From Candidatus Parcubacteria bacterium (lineage in GTDB: Bacteria; Patescibacteriota; Minisyncoccia; UBA6257; 2-01-FULL-56-20), in NCBI GenBank assembly GCA_027324805.1, contig DAHVRZ010000006.1, forward strand, positions 1 through 42,631: a DNA stretch of 42,631 bases, given 5' to 3'. The position numbers and the translations under genes are program-made. This document shows, in pieces, positions 30,970-38,661 of this stretch. The notes under the pieces are model-generated. The model had not been told where the DNA came from. It ran no database searches and worked only from the letters and a program-made list of their open reading frames with translations. Numbering within the stretch: position 1 is the first letter of the stretch; the number at the start of each line of letters is the position of its first letter.

Positions 30970-33099
30970 ATGGCTGAAAAAGACCCAAAAAAAGCTTCAA
31001 AAGCCGAGGACAAGCAGGTCAAAAAAAACGATACGTTAAGCAATACCAAAGGCAGCGCCACTTATAGCGCGAAGGACATCTTCGTCCTCGAGGGGCTCGA
31101 GCCGGTCCGTAAACGGCCGGGCATGTACATCGGCTCGACCGGAACCTCCGGCCTCCATCATCTTATTTGGGAGATCGTGGACAATGCGATCGACGAAGCG
31201 ATGGCGGGCTATGCCAAAAACATCACCGTCGAACTTTTGCCGGATGACGCGGTGGCGGTGAGGGACGATGGCCGCGGCATGCCGGTTGATATCCACCCGC
31301 AGACCAAAAAGTCCGCGCTCGAGACGATCATGACCACGCTCCACGCCGGCGGCAAATTCGGCGGCGCGGGCTATAAGGTGTCGGGCGGTCTCCATGGCGT
31401 GGGCGCATCCGTCGTGAACGCGCTCTCCCAATGGACCAAAGTGGAGGTGGAGCGTGACGGAGGCATGTTCGTCCAGGAATACAAGCGCGGTATCCCCGAA
31501 TACAAAGTGAAGAAGGTCGGCGCATCGAAGCGGCATGGCACGAAGGTGTCGTTTATTCCCGATGCGCAAATATTCTCCGAACTCGAATTCAGTGACAGGA
31601 CGATCCTCGAACGCCTTCGCCAGCAGGCTTATCTCACCAAGGGCATCCGCATCAACTTTTACGATCGCCGCAGGGCGGAAGCGCCGTTCTTTTACGGATT
31701 TTATTTCGAAGGCGGCGTGCTTTCGTTCGTGAAGTTCCTGGCGCAGGGCAAGAACAAGTTGAACGAAGATATCTTCTATGTGGAGAAGGAGATGGAGCAT
31801 ATGGACATCGAGTGCGCGTTCCTTTATGTGGATGACACGCGCGTGACCGAGATGAGCTTCGCGAACAACATCCACACGCCGGAAGGCGGTATGCACCTCA
31901 CCGGGTTCCGGTCGGCCTTGACGCGTTCGCTCAATAATTACGCGCGTGCGGAGGGATGGCTCAAGGAAAAAGAGGAGAACCTCACGAGCGACGATGTGCG
32001 CGAAGGCCTCGTTGTGGTGCTCTCGGTGAAGCTGCGGGATCCGCAGTTCGAGGGACAGACGAAGGCCAAGCTCGGCAATCCCGAGGCGCGCACCGCGACC
32101 GAAGCTGTCATCAATGAGGCATTCAAGGATTTTCTCGAGAAGCATCCGCAGGAAGCGAAAGCCGTCATCCAGAAAGTGATCCTGAGCGCAAAAGCGCGCC
32201 TCGCGGCGAAGGCCGCGCGTGAGACCGTGCTCCGCAAAGGAGCCTTCGAAGGCCTCACGCTCCCGGGCAAGCTCGCCGACTGCACGTCGAAAAGTGCCGC
32301 GGAATCCGAACTCTTCATTGTGGAAGGCGATTCCGCGGGCGGTTCGGCGAAACAGGGCCGCAACCGGCACACGCAGGCCATCCTTCCGCTCAAGGGAAAG
32401 ATACTCAACGTGGAACGTGCGCGACTCGACAAGATGCTTGCGAACAACGAAGTGCGCTCGCTTGTGGTCGCGATCGGCACCGCGATCGGCGAGGAGTTCA
32501 ATATGGAAAAGCTCCGCTACCACAAGATCGTCATCATGACCGATGCCGACGTGGATGGCGCGCACATCCGGACGCTCCTTCTCACGCTCTTCTACCGCTA
32601 TTTCAAGGAAGTGATCGAACAGGGATATGTCTATATTGCCCAACCGCCGCTCTACCGCATCCAGCTCGGCAAAACGATCCGATACGCATTCTCGGATGAG
32701 GAAAAAGAAAAGGTTTCAGCGGAGCTCGCGAATGCACAGCCGACGAAGGCAGCGAAAGCCGGAAAAGGAGCGAAGGCAAAGGACGCAGCCGAAGAGGAAG
32801 AGGCTGCCCAGGAGGGAGATGAGGATGGATCTGTCGGAGCAGGCGAAGGATCCGCGGAAGGAAAGAGCGACGGCAAGCGCCAGCCAAACATCCAGCGCTA
32901 CAAGGGCCTCGGTGAAATGAATCCGGAGCAGCTCTGGGAAACGACCATGAACCCGGAAAATCGCGTGTTGAAGCGCGTGATGATCCAGGATGCCGAGAAG
33001 GCGGACCATCTCTTCACGGTGCTCATGGGAGACTCCGTTGAGCCGCGCAAAAACTTCATCCAGGCCCATGCCGCGACGGTGCAGAACCTCGATGTATAA
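30970..33099 (+). CDS. gyrB: DNA gyrase subunit B
   Basis: 709 residues. GHKL ATPase motifs: VDNAIDEAMAGY, DDGRGMPVD, GLHGVGASVVNALS. The transducer domain carries the Lys loop QTKAKLGN. The TOPRIM domain has EGDSAGGSAKQGRN and MTDADVDGAHIRTL, and QRYKGLGEMNPEQLWETTMNPENR follows. Between TOPRIM and QRYKGLG lies a low-complexity insert of about 50 residues, Lys/Ala-rich then Glu/Gly-rich, replacing a short loop in ordinary GyrB. The first 25 residues are Lys-rich. It pairs with GyrA (not in window) to supercoil DNA. A parE assignment is less likely but not excluded. ATG 30970 is preferred to upstream in-frame starts that lie in the promoter. Confidence 0.93.
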   Translation: MAEKDPKKASKAEDKQVKKNDTLSNTKGSATYSAKDIFVLEGLEPVRKRPGMYIGSTGTSGLHHLIWEIVDNAIDEAMAGYAKNITVELLPDDAVAVRDDGRGMPVDIHPQTKKSALETIMTTLHAGGKFGGAGYKVSGGLHGVGASVVNALSQWTKVEVERDGGMFVQEYKRGIPEYKVKKVGASKRHGTKVSFIPDAQIFSELEFSDRTILERLRQQAYLTKGIRINFYDRRRAEAPFFYGFYFEGGVLSFVKFLAQGKNKLNEDIFYVEKEMEHMDIECAFLYVDDTRVTEMSFANNIHTPEGGMHLTGFRSALTRSLNNYARAEGWLKEKEENLTSDDVREGLVVVLSVKLRDPQFEGQTKAKLGNPEARTATEAVINEAFKDFLEKHPQEAKAVIQKVILSAKARLAAKAARETVLRKGAFEGLTLPGKLADCTSKSAAESELFIVEGDSAGGSAKQGRNRHTQAILPLKGKILNVERARLDKMLANNEVRSLVVAIGTAIGEEFNMEKLRYHKIVIMTDADVDGAHIRTLLLTLFYRYFKEVIEQGYVYIAQPPLYRIQLGKTIRYAFSDEEKEKVSAELANAQPTKAAKAGKGAKAKDAAEEEEAAQEGDEDGSVGAGEGSAEGKSDGKRQPNIQRYKGLGEMNPEQLWETTMNPENRVLKRVMIQDAEKADHLFTVLMGDSVEPRKNFIQAHAATVQNLDV

Positions 33100-33102
33100 C
33101 GG

Positions 33103-33132
33103 TTGACGGAAGGGGATTTTTCGTGCTATACT
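33103..33132 (+). promoter_or_regulatory. secE-nusG promoter
   Basis: TTGACG (33103-33108), an 18-nt spacer and an extended TGC-TATACT (33124-33132). The ATG at 33142 follows after 9 nt. Confidence 0.75.
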
Positions 33133-33141
33133 GCAAAAACT

Positions 33142-33330
33142 ATGGTTGCAGGTATCAAGAAATTCTTCGCGGAATCCCGCCAGGAGCTTCGGCACGTGAA
33201 CTGGCCGACGCGTCGGGAGGCGCTCCGCCTTACAATGATCGTGATCGGCATGGCGGTCGCGCTCGCGGCATTTCTCGGTGCATTCGATTATCTGTTTTCA
33301 GCGATAATGAAAAGCTTCATCATCCTTTAA
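33142..33330 (+). CDS. secE: Preprotein translocase subunit SecE
   Basis: 62 residues with the SecE signature: amphipathic FFAESRQELRHVNWPTRREALRLT followed by one membrane helix (VIGMAVALAAFLGAFDYLFSAIM). It clamps SecY in the SecYEG channel. The frame begins in the promoter at 33103, so the ATG at 33142 is the start. It is followed by nusG after 13 nt, the conserved secE-nusG arrangement. Confidence 0.95.
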   Translation: MVAGIKKFFAESRQELRHVNWPTRREALRLTMIVIGMAVALAAFLGAFDYLFSAIMKSFIIL

Positions 33331-33343
33331 TATAGTAACCATC

Positions 33344-33916
33344 ATGGCATTGCACTCACCCCAATCAAAAGGGCATATCGAGCGTTCCGCGACCCGTCAG
33401 TGGTATGCCGTACAGACATACTCGGGTTACGAGGAGGCTGTTGCGCGCTACCTCCGCCAGCGCGTGGAATCTCTCGCGATGGGCGACAAGATATTCCAGG
33501 TGCTTGTGCCGAAGGAGAAAAAGGTGAGGGTGAAGGGTGGTCGCCGTACGACCGTGGAGGAAAAGATCTATCCGGGGTATGTGCTCGTGGATATGATCCT
33601 TACCGAAGATTCGTGGTACGTGGTGCGCAATACGCCTCGGGTGACCGGCTTCGTCGGTCCCGATAATACGACGCCGACCCCGCTTTCGCGCGAAGAGGTG
33701 GAGAACCTTCTCTCGCGCAGCGACAAGGAAGAAGGAAGGGTGAGCCTTGACCTGCAGGTGGGTGATTTGGTAAAAATAACCGACGGTCCGTTCAAGGAAT
33801 ATGACGGCAAGGTTGCCGAAGTGAACGAAGAGAAAGGGAGCATAAAGGTGCTCGTGCCGATCTTCGGCAGGGATACCGCCGTCGAGCTCGATTCGCTCCA
33901 GGTAAGGAAGGTATAA
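33344..33916 (+). CDS. nusG: Transcription termination/antitermination factor NusG
   Basis: 190 residues. NGN domain RQWYAVQTYSGYEEAVARYLRQRVES and YPGYVLVDM...WYVVRNTPRVTGFVG, then a KOW domain VGDLVKITDGPFKEYDGKVAEVNEEKG. NusG binds RNA polymerase to lower pausing and couples it to ribosomes or Rho. TATAGT (33331-33336), 7 nt before the ATG, could provide a second start site inside the operon. Ribosomal proteins L11/L1 do not follow, as they often do; rpsR does. Confidence 0.96.
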   Translation: MALHSPQSKGHIERSATRQWYAVQTYSGYEEAVARYLRQRVESLAMGDKIFQVLVPKEKKVRVKGGRRTTVEEKIYPGYVLVDMILTEDSWYVVRNTPRVTGFVGPDNTTPTPLSREEVENLLSRSDKEEGRVSLDLQVGDLVKITDGPFKEYDGKVAEVNEEKGSIKVLVPIFGRDTAVELDSLQVRKV

Positions 33917-33941
33917 CACCCGATAATATATTTTCAAAAAA

Positions 33942-34145
33942 ATGTCCCAACAGTGCTTTTTCTGCTCGCAGAACATCAAGAATATAGACTATAAGGAAGT
34001 GGATCTTCTTCGCAGGTTCGTTTCGAGCCAGGCGAAGATCATCGATCCGCGCCATACGAATGTCTGTGCGAAGCACCAGCGAAAGCTTGCGACGGCGATA
34101 AAGCACGCGCGCTTCATGACGCTCCTTCCATACGTCCGCAAATAA
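33942..34145 (+). CDS. rpsR: 30S ribosomal protein S18
   Basis: 67 residues, matching S18: CFFC near the N-terminus, IDYKEVDLLRRFVSSQAKIIDPRHTNVCAKHQRKLATAIKHARFMTLLPYV. The N-terminal Cys pair plus the later Cys-His suggest a zinc-binding (C+) form. S18 usually sits with rpsF and ssb; here it follows nusG, an unusual setting. A TATATT box (33927-33932) ends 9 nt before the start. A strong terminator follows. Confidence 0.95.
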   Translation: MSQQCFFCSQNIKNIDYKEVDLLRRFVSSQAKIIDPRHTNVCAKHQRKLATAIKHARFMTLLPYVRK

Positions 34146-34162
34146 TCCATAACCTTCGCTAT

Positions 34163-34199
34163 AAGAAACGGCGCCATCCTCGGGCGCCGTTTCTTTTTG
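34163..34199 (+). terminator. Intrinsic terminator after rpsR
   Basis: Perfect 13-bp stem (34163-34175 with 34183-34195), 7-nt loop, T-rich tail. Confidence 0.9.
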
Positions 34200-34224
34200 C
34201 ATTTCGCTGGGCCGCCGCATCCCG

Positions 34225-34233
34225 TGATATAAT
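34225..34233 (+). promoter_or_regulatory. Extended -10 of the PAP2 gene
   Basis: TGA-TATAAT (34225-34233), 9 nt before the ATG at 34243. Confidence 0.65.
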
Positions 34234-34242
34234 GGAATGACA

Positions 34243-34842
34243 ATGAACGCTTTCAATCAGGCAGGGTTCGCGGCGATCCATGGGCTTTCGGGAAGGAATT
34301 TCCTCGCCGACATCGCCGGTATCTTCTTTGCGGAATGGCTGCCGTATTTCCTCGTGCTCGGATTTTTTGTGGTGCTGTTCCTGCAGAAAGGCACGCGGCG
34401 GCGCATCTATATCTTTGCCGAGGGTGCGCTTGCGGTGATCCTCGCGCGCGGCATCGTGACGCCGGTCATCCAGTTCTTCTACCACGAGATACGGCCGTAC
34501 GAATTCTACGGCATCTCGCCGCTCGTCACGACGAGCGGATGGTCGTTCCCTTCGGCGCATATGACGCTCTTTTTCGCGCTCGCGACGGTGCTGTGGTTCT
34601 CGGCGAAAAACCGCGTGAAAGGTCTCTGGTATTTTCTTCTTCCGGCGCTCATCGGCGTGGCCCGGATCTATGCCGGCCTTCACTGGCCGCTCGATATCAT
34701 CAGCGGCGCCGTGATCGGCATCGCATCCGCGCTCCTCGTCCGTTGGCTCCTTGCGGGAAGCAGAAAGAGACTTTTTGTTTTCCGCGGCGGCGAAGGTTCG
34801 CCATTGTCGGCGGTCCCGAAGGACACCGGCGCTACTTCTTAG
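34243..34842 (+). CDS. PAP2-family membrane phosphatase
   Basis: 199 residues with about five or six membrane helices and the three PAP2 motifs: RPYEF preceded by a basic/His region, SFPSAHMT with the catalytic His, and GVARIYAGLHWPLDI with the nucleophilic His. Such enzymes dephosphorylate undecaprenyl pyrophosphate or phosphatidic acid at the outer membrane face; a BacA/UppP-like role in wall-lipid recycling is reasonable. ATG 34237 is also in frame, but it is only 3 nt past the -10 box. The last 11 nt overlap the end of the convergent mscL gene. Confidence 0.9.
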   Translation: MNAFNQAGFAAIHGLSGRNFLADIAGIFFAEWLPYFLVLGFFVVLFLQKGTRRRIYIFAEGALAVILARGIVTPVIQFFYHEIRPYEFYGISPLVTTSGWSFPSAHMTLFFALATVLWFSAKNRVKGLWYFLLPALIGVARIYAGLHWPLDIISGAVIGIASALLVRWLLAGSRKRLFVFRGGEGSPLSAVPKDTGATS

Positions 34843-35263
34843 GAACGGATCCGTCCACGTTCGAGGTGCAATAGGCGCATCGTCGGGCTGCAATGGGGAT
34901 GTTGCTCAGGCATTCCGGACATTGCTTGGTGGTTGCTTCCGCCGGAGGCCCCTTTGGAGCCAATGTTTCGCTGAGCTTATTGATGGGAAGGACGACGAAG
35001 AAATAGACTGCGATCGCCGTGATGAGGAACGAGATGACGTTATTGAGGAAATCCCCGTACATGAACTGCGCGCCGTGGATCGTGAAGGAGAAGGTGGCGA
35101 ACTGGGGCTTCCCGAAAATCGCCGCAATGAGCGGCGTAAAGATGTCCTTTACGAGCGACGACACGACGGCGTTGAATGCCGCGCCGATCATGATGCCGAC
35201 CGCAAGGTCCACCACGCTGCCGCGAAGGATAAATTGCCTGAAACCGGCGAACATATTTTTCAT
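34832..35263 (-). CDS. mscL: Large-conductance mechanosensitive channel MscL with zinc-ribbon tail
   Basis: 143 residues. The pore-lining helix contains FRQFILRGSVVDLAVGIMIGAAFNAVVSSLVKDI, the MscL signature; a second helix (FLNNVISFLITAIAVYFFVVLPIN) follows. The C-terminus replaces the usual helix bundle with a four-Cys ribbon, CPECLSNIPIAARRCAYC. The channel opens under membrane tension to protect against hypo-osmotic shock. An extended TATAAT (35281-35276 on this strand) is 12 nt upstream of the ATG at 35263. The histidine kinase gene ends 26 nt upstream in the same direction. Confidence 0.95.
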   Translation of the reverse strand: MKNMFAGFRQFILRGSVVDLAVGIMIGAAFNAVVSSLVKDIFTPLIAAIFGKPQFATFSFTIHGAQFMYGDFLNNVISFLITAIAVYFFVVLPINKLSETLAPKGPPAEATTKQCPECLSNIPIAARRCAYCTSNVDGSVPKK

Positions 35264-35289
35264 GGCGTTGCATCCATTATAGCAGATCG

Positions 35290-36726
35290 TCATTTTGGTC
35301 GGCATTCGCTCTGTCGGGAGCGCATCGGGAATGAAACCGTGAAGACGGATCCTTCGCCTTCGGCTCCGCCGACGTTCACCGCACCGCGAAAATCCTCCTC
35401 GACCGTCTTTTTCACGGTCGCGAGGCCTATACCGATCCCTTCCGTTTTATCTTTCGTAGTGAAGAACGGCGTGAATATCTTTTCGCGGGAATCGTCCGGT
35501 ATGCCGCAGCCGAAATCCTTGACGGAGATGACAAAATTTTTTCCGCGTGTTTCGGCGCGCACAATAACCTCCCTGCGTCGCGTCCCGTCGTAGGGGATGG
35601 CACGGTAGGCGTCGATCGCATTCGTAAGGAGATTGATGACGATCTGATGGAATTTGAAAGGGATGCCTTCGTACAGGAACGGGTCACGATCCTGGCCCTC
35701 GATGAAAATGTCGACGTTCTCTTTGTTCGCCTTATACGATACGAGTCTGACGGCCTGTGCGATGCCTTCCCTGAGGGAAAATTCCTCGCATGAATTGTCC
35801 CTCCCCAGCTGTTCCTGGACGGCACGCATGAATTGCCGTATCTGGCGCGTGGTTTCGTATGCGGCGGCGAGGGACGGGTCATCTTCCATGTATCCTTCAG
35901 TGCGGAGGGAAAGGGCGGCGAGGAGGTTGAGAAGGTCATGGAACAGTCCCGATGAAAGCTGGCCGAATTCGGCGAACCGGTGGACTTGGGCGATCTCCTC
36001 GAATTGGGCGCGACGAAGCTCTTCCGTGCGCTCGGCGACGCGCATTTCGAGCAGATCCCGCTCCTTGGTAAGCGCCTGTTCGGATGCTCTTGCACGCACA
36101 AGAGATTTTTCCATGTCGCGGTTCGAGAGCCAGCTTACCGTCATAATGAGAAAATAAAACATGCCGAAGGTGGCGATATCGTCAGCGCTGGGATATTGCG
36201 GTTCGTGAGAAAGGAGGCCGTTGATATGAACGGTCCATATCCCGGATGCGATTGCCGCAATAAGTGTCGTCGCCACGAATCCTGCCGTGCTGCCGAGAAG
36301 GATACTGGCGGTGCAGATGATGAATGCATAGGCGAGAAGGGCGGTGGGTAGGTCAACCCCCCAATTGAGCGAAGCATAGACGTTGCCGAGGAAAAGCGTG
36401 GTTATGAGGAAATAGGATGCGACCATATAATGCCCGCGGCGCGAAAGAGCGAGGATGGCCGTAAAAAGCGCAGGAAAGACAGAGAACATCGGGAACGGTA
36501 TGCCCATGTAGGAAGGTTGGCCGATAAGGGCGTGATAGAGCGCCAGGCCATCGAACGCAATGAGCGCGGCGATGGAGGTGACGAGTATGACGTTCAGAAT
36601 ATATTCCTTCCTGCGCGCATCCTCGCCGGTACTTACGGGGCGGATGAGTGCGGAATGGAAAACCGCCCGCCATCGCGCAAGCGCGGGCAGGGGTTCATGT
36701 CCGGATGGTAGGGGCTTGATGGTCAT
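35290..36726 (-). CDS. Membrane sensor histidine kinase
   Basis: 478 residues. Six or so membrane helices (about 44-200) form a sensor without a large external loop. A coiled coil (208-245, ERDLLEMRVAERTEELRRAQ) follows, then an H-box LSSGLFHDLLNLLAAL with phospho-acceptor His263, the N-box HQIVINLLTNAIDAYRA, and the DFGCGIP, FTTK and GIGIGLATVKK ATP-lid motifs. The HD-x-x-N H-box belongs to the HDLLN-type kinases. It is downstream of the OmpR-type regulator (47-nt gap). The signal is unknown; an intramembrane-sensing mode fits. The frame is open to 36909, but that part overlaps the regulator gene. Confidence 0.9.
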   Translation of the reverse strand: MTIKPLPSGHEPLPALARWRAVFHSALIRPVSTGEDARRKEYILNVILVTSIAALIAFDGLALYHALIGQPSYMGIPFPMFSVFPALFTAILALSRRGHYMVASYFLITTLFLGNVYASLNWGVDLPTALLAYAFIICTASILLGSTAGFVATTLIAAIASGIWTVHINGLLSHEPQYPSADDIATFGMFYFLIMTVSWLSNRDMEKSLVRARASEQALTKERDLLEMRVAERTEELRRAQFEEIAQVHRFAEFGQLSSGLFHDLLNLLAALSLRTEGYMEDDPSLAAAYETTRQIRQFMRAVQEQLGRDNSCEEFSLREGIAQAVRLVSYKANKENVDIFIEGQDRDPFLYEGIPFKFHQIVINLLTNAIDAYRAIPYDGTRRREVIVRAETRGKNFVISVKDFGCGIPDDSREKIFTPFFTTKDKTEGIGIGLATVKKTVEEDFRGAVNVGGAEGEGSVFTVSFPMRSRQSECRPK

Positions 36727-36773
36727 CGCTTCATGACTCGATTCCGGAATGAGGTCGGTATGATCGGGGCCCG

Positions 36774-37442
36774 TCAAAGTGCGAACATATAACCATGCCC
36801 CGGGACGGTACGGATCGTCGCCCGTTTTCCGCCACCGCCTATCTTCTTTCTCAGGTTGGCGATGTGGGTCTCGATGCTGTTCGAAAGGGGATCGGCGCTG
36901 TCGTTCCATACGTGGTCGAGGATCGCGCCACGCGTGAGCACCGTTCCGGGATGTTTCATGAAATATTCAAGGATCGCAAACTCCTTCGGGGTCAGACGGA
37001 TGGTGCGCGTGCCGCGGCGGACCGAGAATGATCCGCGGTCGAGCACGAGGTCTCCGATCGAAAGGAGGGGTGTTTCGACAGGCCGGGGTCGCCGCAAAAG
37101 CGCACCGACGCGCGCGGAAAGTTCGCGGTATGAGAAAGGCTTCGTGAGGTAATCATCCGCGCCGCAGTTCAGGAGTCCTATCTTTCGTTCGGTTTCGGTC
37201 TGGCCGGAGAGTACGAGAATCGGCGCGGTCATTTTGTATTCGCGGAGTTCTTTGCATATCTCGTCGCCGTTCTTTCCCGGCAGGACATTATCAAGGAGGA
37301 TGAGGTCGTAATCGTTCGTCCGGGCACGATAGGATGCGCGTCCGCCGTCGTGCTCGATATCGACCGCATAACATTCCGCCTCGAGCTTCTTTTTGAGCGA
37401 CGAGGCGGTTTCCTCATGATCTTCGACCACCAAAATTCTCAT
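36774..37442 (-). CDS. OmpR/PhoB-family response regulator
   Basis: 222 residues. Receiver domain: ILVVEDHEETAS with the acidic pair, phospho-acceptor Asp51 in LILLDNVLPGKNG, Ser/Thr in LVLSGQ and Lys in LTKPFSY. The C-terminal winged helix has LTPKEFAILEYFMKHPGTVLTRGAILDHVW and SNSIETHIANLRKKI...IRTVPGHGYMF. It forms a two-component system with the kinase downstream. TATACT (37460-37455) lies 12 nt before the start. The adjacent mscL is a conceivable target. Confidence 0.95.
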   Translation of the reverse strand: MRILVVEDHEETASSLKKKLEAECYAVDIEHDGGRASYRARTNDYDLILLDNVLPGKNGDEICKELREYKMTAPILVLSGQTETERKIGLLNCGADDYLTKPFSYRELSARVGALLRRPRPVETPLLSIGDLVLDRGSFSVRRGTRTIRLTPKEFAILEYFMKHPGTVLTRGAILDHVWNDSADPLSNSIETHIANLRKKIGGGGKRATIRTVPGHGYMFAL

Positions 37443-37536
37443 GGGATTCCCTTAAGTATATTTCCATAGCACGCACGGCGCCACAGGGTCTTTATATTTT
37501 CTTTATCGGCCCTTCGTGGAAAATACGCTTCTTTCC

Positions 37537-38583
37537 CTAAAGCTTCCCGCCGGCGAACCGTTCCGTGATGGCGCGGACCTCGGCGGCATTTTTCGCATCC
37601 ATAAGCTCGATGCGGAGTTCCTTTGCGCCGTCAAAACCGGCCGCGTAGGCCTTGTAATGCTTCTTCATCACGTCGAAGTTTTTGATCTTGCCGTCCTTTT
37701 TGGAGAGGTCGCTTTTATATGTCTTTTCGAAAAGCTCCGTATGCTCAACCATGCGCTCGAGGCGTTCGCGGAGTTCGGGCTCGCGTCCGGTGAAGAACCA
37801 CGGCGCGCCGAACGCACCGCGCCCGATCATCACGCCGTCGAGGCAGTATTTTTTTGCTTTTTCCCGCGCGTCCGCGAACGATGAAACGTCGCCGTTGCCG
37901 AGGACGCGCGTCCCGCCCGGTTCACCGGACTTGCCACGTTCGATAGGGGAAAGCCGGTCGCGGAGCTCGACGAGTTTGGGAGCAATATCCCAGTGTGCGG
38001 GCACTTTGGACATTTCCTTGCGCGTGCGGAGATGGACCGTGAGCGATGCGGGATGTTCTTCCAGAAGCGCCGCGCCCCACTCGTCGAATTCATCCGTGGA
38101 CGACCAGCCGAGCCGCGTCTTTACGGACACCGGCAATCCGCCCGCGCCTTCGCGCGCCGCACGGATGATCTCCTGCGCGAGCTTCGGTGTTTTGATGAGT
38201 GCCGCGCCCGCACCCTGCTTTTCTACGGCGCGGTCGGGACATCCCATGTTGATATCGATGCCGTCGAAGCCGAGCTTGGCGATCATCTCCGCTACCCGCG
38301 CGAACTGCTCCGGCTTCGTGCCGAAGATCTGCGCCACGATCGGGTGTTCGTTCTCGCCGAACCAAAGGTCCGGCATGAGCCGTTCGGCGCCGCGCGAAAG
38401 GAGCCCCTCCACAGAGACGAATTCGGTATAAAAAACGTCCGGCTTGCCGGAAGCGCCCGGAAAACCCTCGCGGCCCGCAGGGCCGTAGGCGGCGAACATA
38501 TGGCGGAACGCCGCATCCGTGACGTTCGCCATCGGTGCGAGTGCGAGGATCGGCATCTTAAGGTCCATCCAGAAGTTGCGCAT
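37537..38583 (-). CDS. dus: tRNA-dihydrouridine synthase
   Basis: 348 residues of a TIM-barrel flavoenzyme: LAPMANVTDAAFR, PIVAQIFGTKPEQF, INMGCPDRAVEKQGAGAALIKTP, VKTRLGW, LTVHLRTRKE, VLGNGDVSS and GVMIGRGAFGAPWFF. Dus reduces uridines of the tRNA D-loop with NADPH and FMN. The catalytic Cys is in GCPDRAV. The ATG at 38583 is supported by TATACT (38598-38593) 9 nt upstream, against an open frame that extends to 39063 antisense to the helicase gene. It is divergent from the UvrD-like gene. Confidence 0.95.
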   Translation of the reverse strand: MRNFWMDLKMPILALAPMANVTDAAFRHMFAAYGPAGREGFPGASGKPDVFYTEFVSVEGLLSRGAERLMPDLWFGENEHPIVAQIFGTKPEQFARVAEMIAKLGFDGIDINMGCPDRAVEKQGAGAALIKTPKLAQEIIRAAREGAGGLPVSVKTRLGWSSTDEFDEWGAALLEEHPASLTVHLRTRKEMSKVPAHWDIAPKLVELRDRLSPIERGKSGEPGGTRVLGNGDVSSFADAREKAKKYCLDGVMIGRGAFGAPWFFTGREPELRERLERMVEHTELFEKTYKSDLSKKDGKIKNFDVMKKHYKAYAAGFDGAKELRIELMDAKNAAEVRAITERFAGGKL

Positions 38584-38592
38584 GGTCCAGAT

Positions 38593-38654
38593 AGTATATA
38601 CTGCCCGCCGCGTTTTCGCACCCGCGGAGCGCACCCGTCGAAATATGCTAAAAT
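38593..38654. promoter_or_regulatory. Divergent promoters of dus (-) and helicase-nuclease (+)
   Basis: Minus-strand TATACT (38598-38593) lies 9 nt before the dus start. Plus-strand extended TGC-TAAAAT (38646-38654) lies 7 nt before the helicase ATG at 38662. Both transcripts are predicted leaderless. Confidence 0.65.
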
Positions 38655-38661
38655 AGGGGCA

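Noticed and set aside
31036-32643. 535-residue frame antisense to gyrB
   Set aside because: Shadow of a highly conserved gene; composition is typical of antisense translation and no family is recognisable.
36727-36909. Upstream extension of the histidine kinase frame
   Set aside because: It overlaps the end of the response regulator gene and lacks any domain; the ATG at 36726 starts the sensible protein.
37993-38661. Upstream extension of the helicase-nuclease frame by 223 codons
   Set aside because: This part is antisense to dus; the promoter 7 nt before 38662 and the domain start fix the real start.
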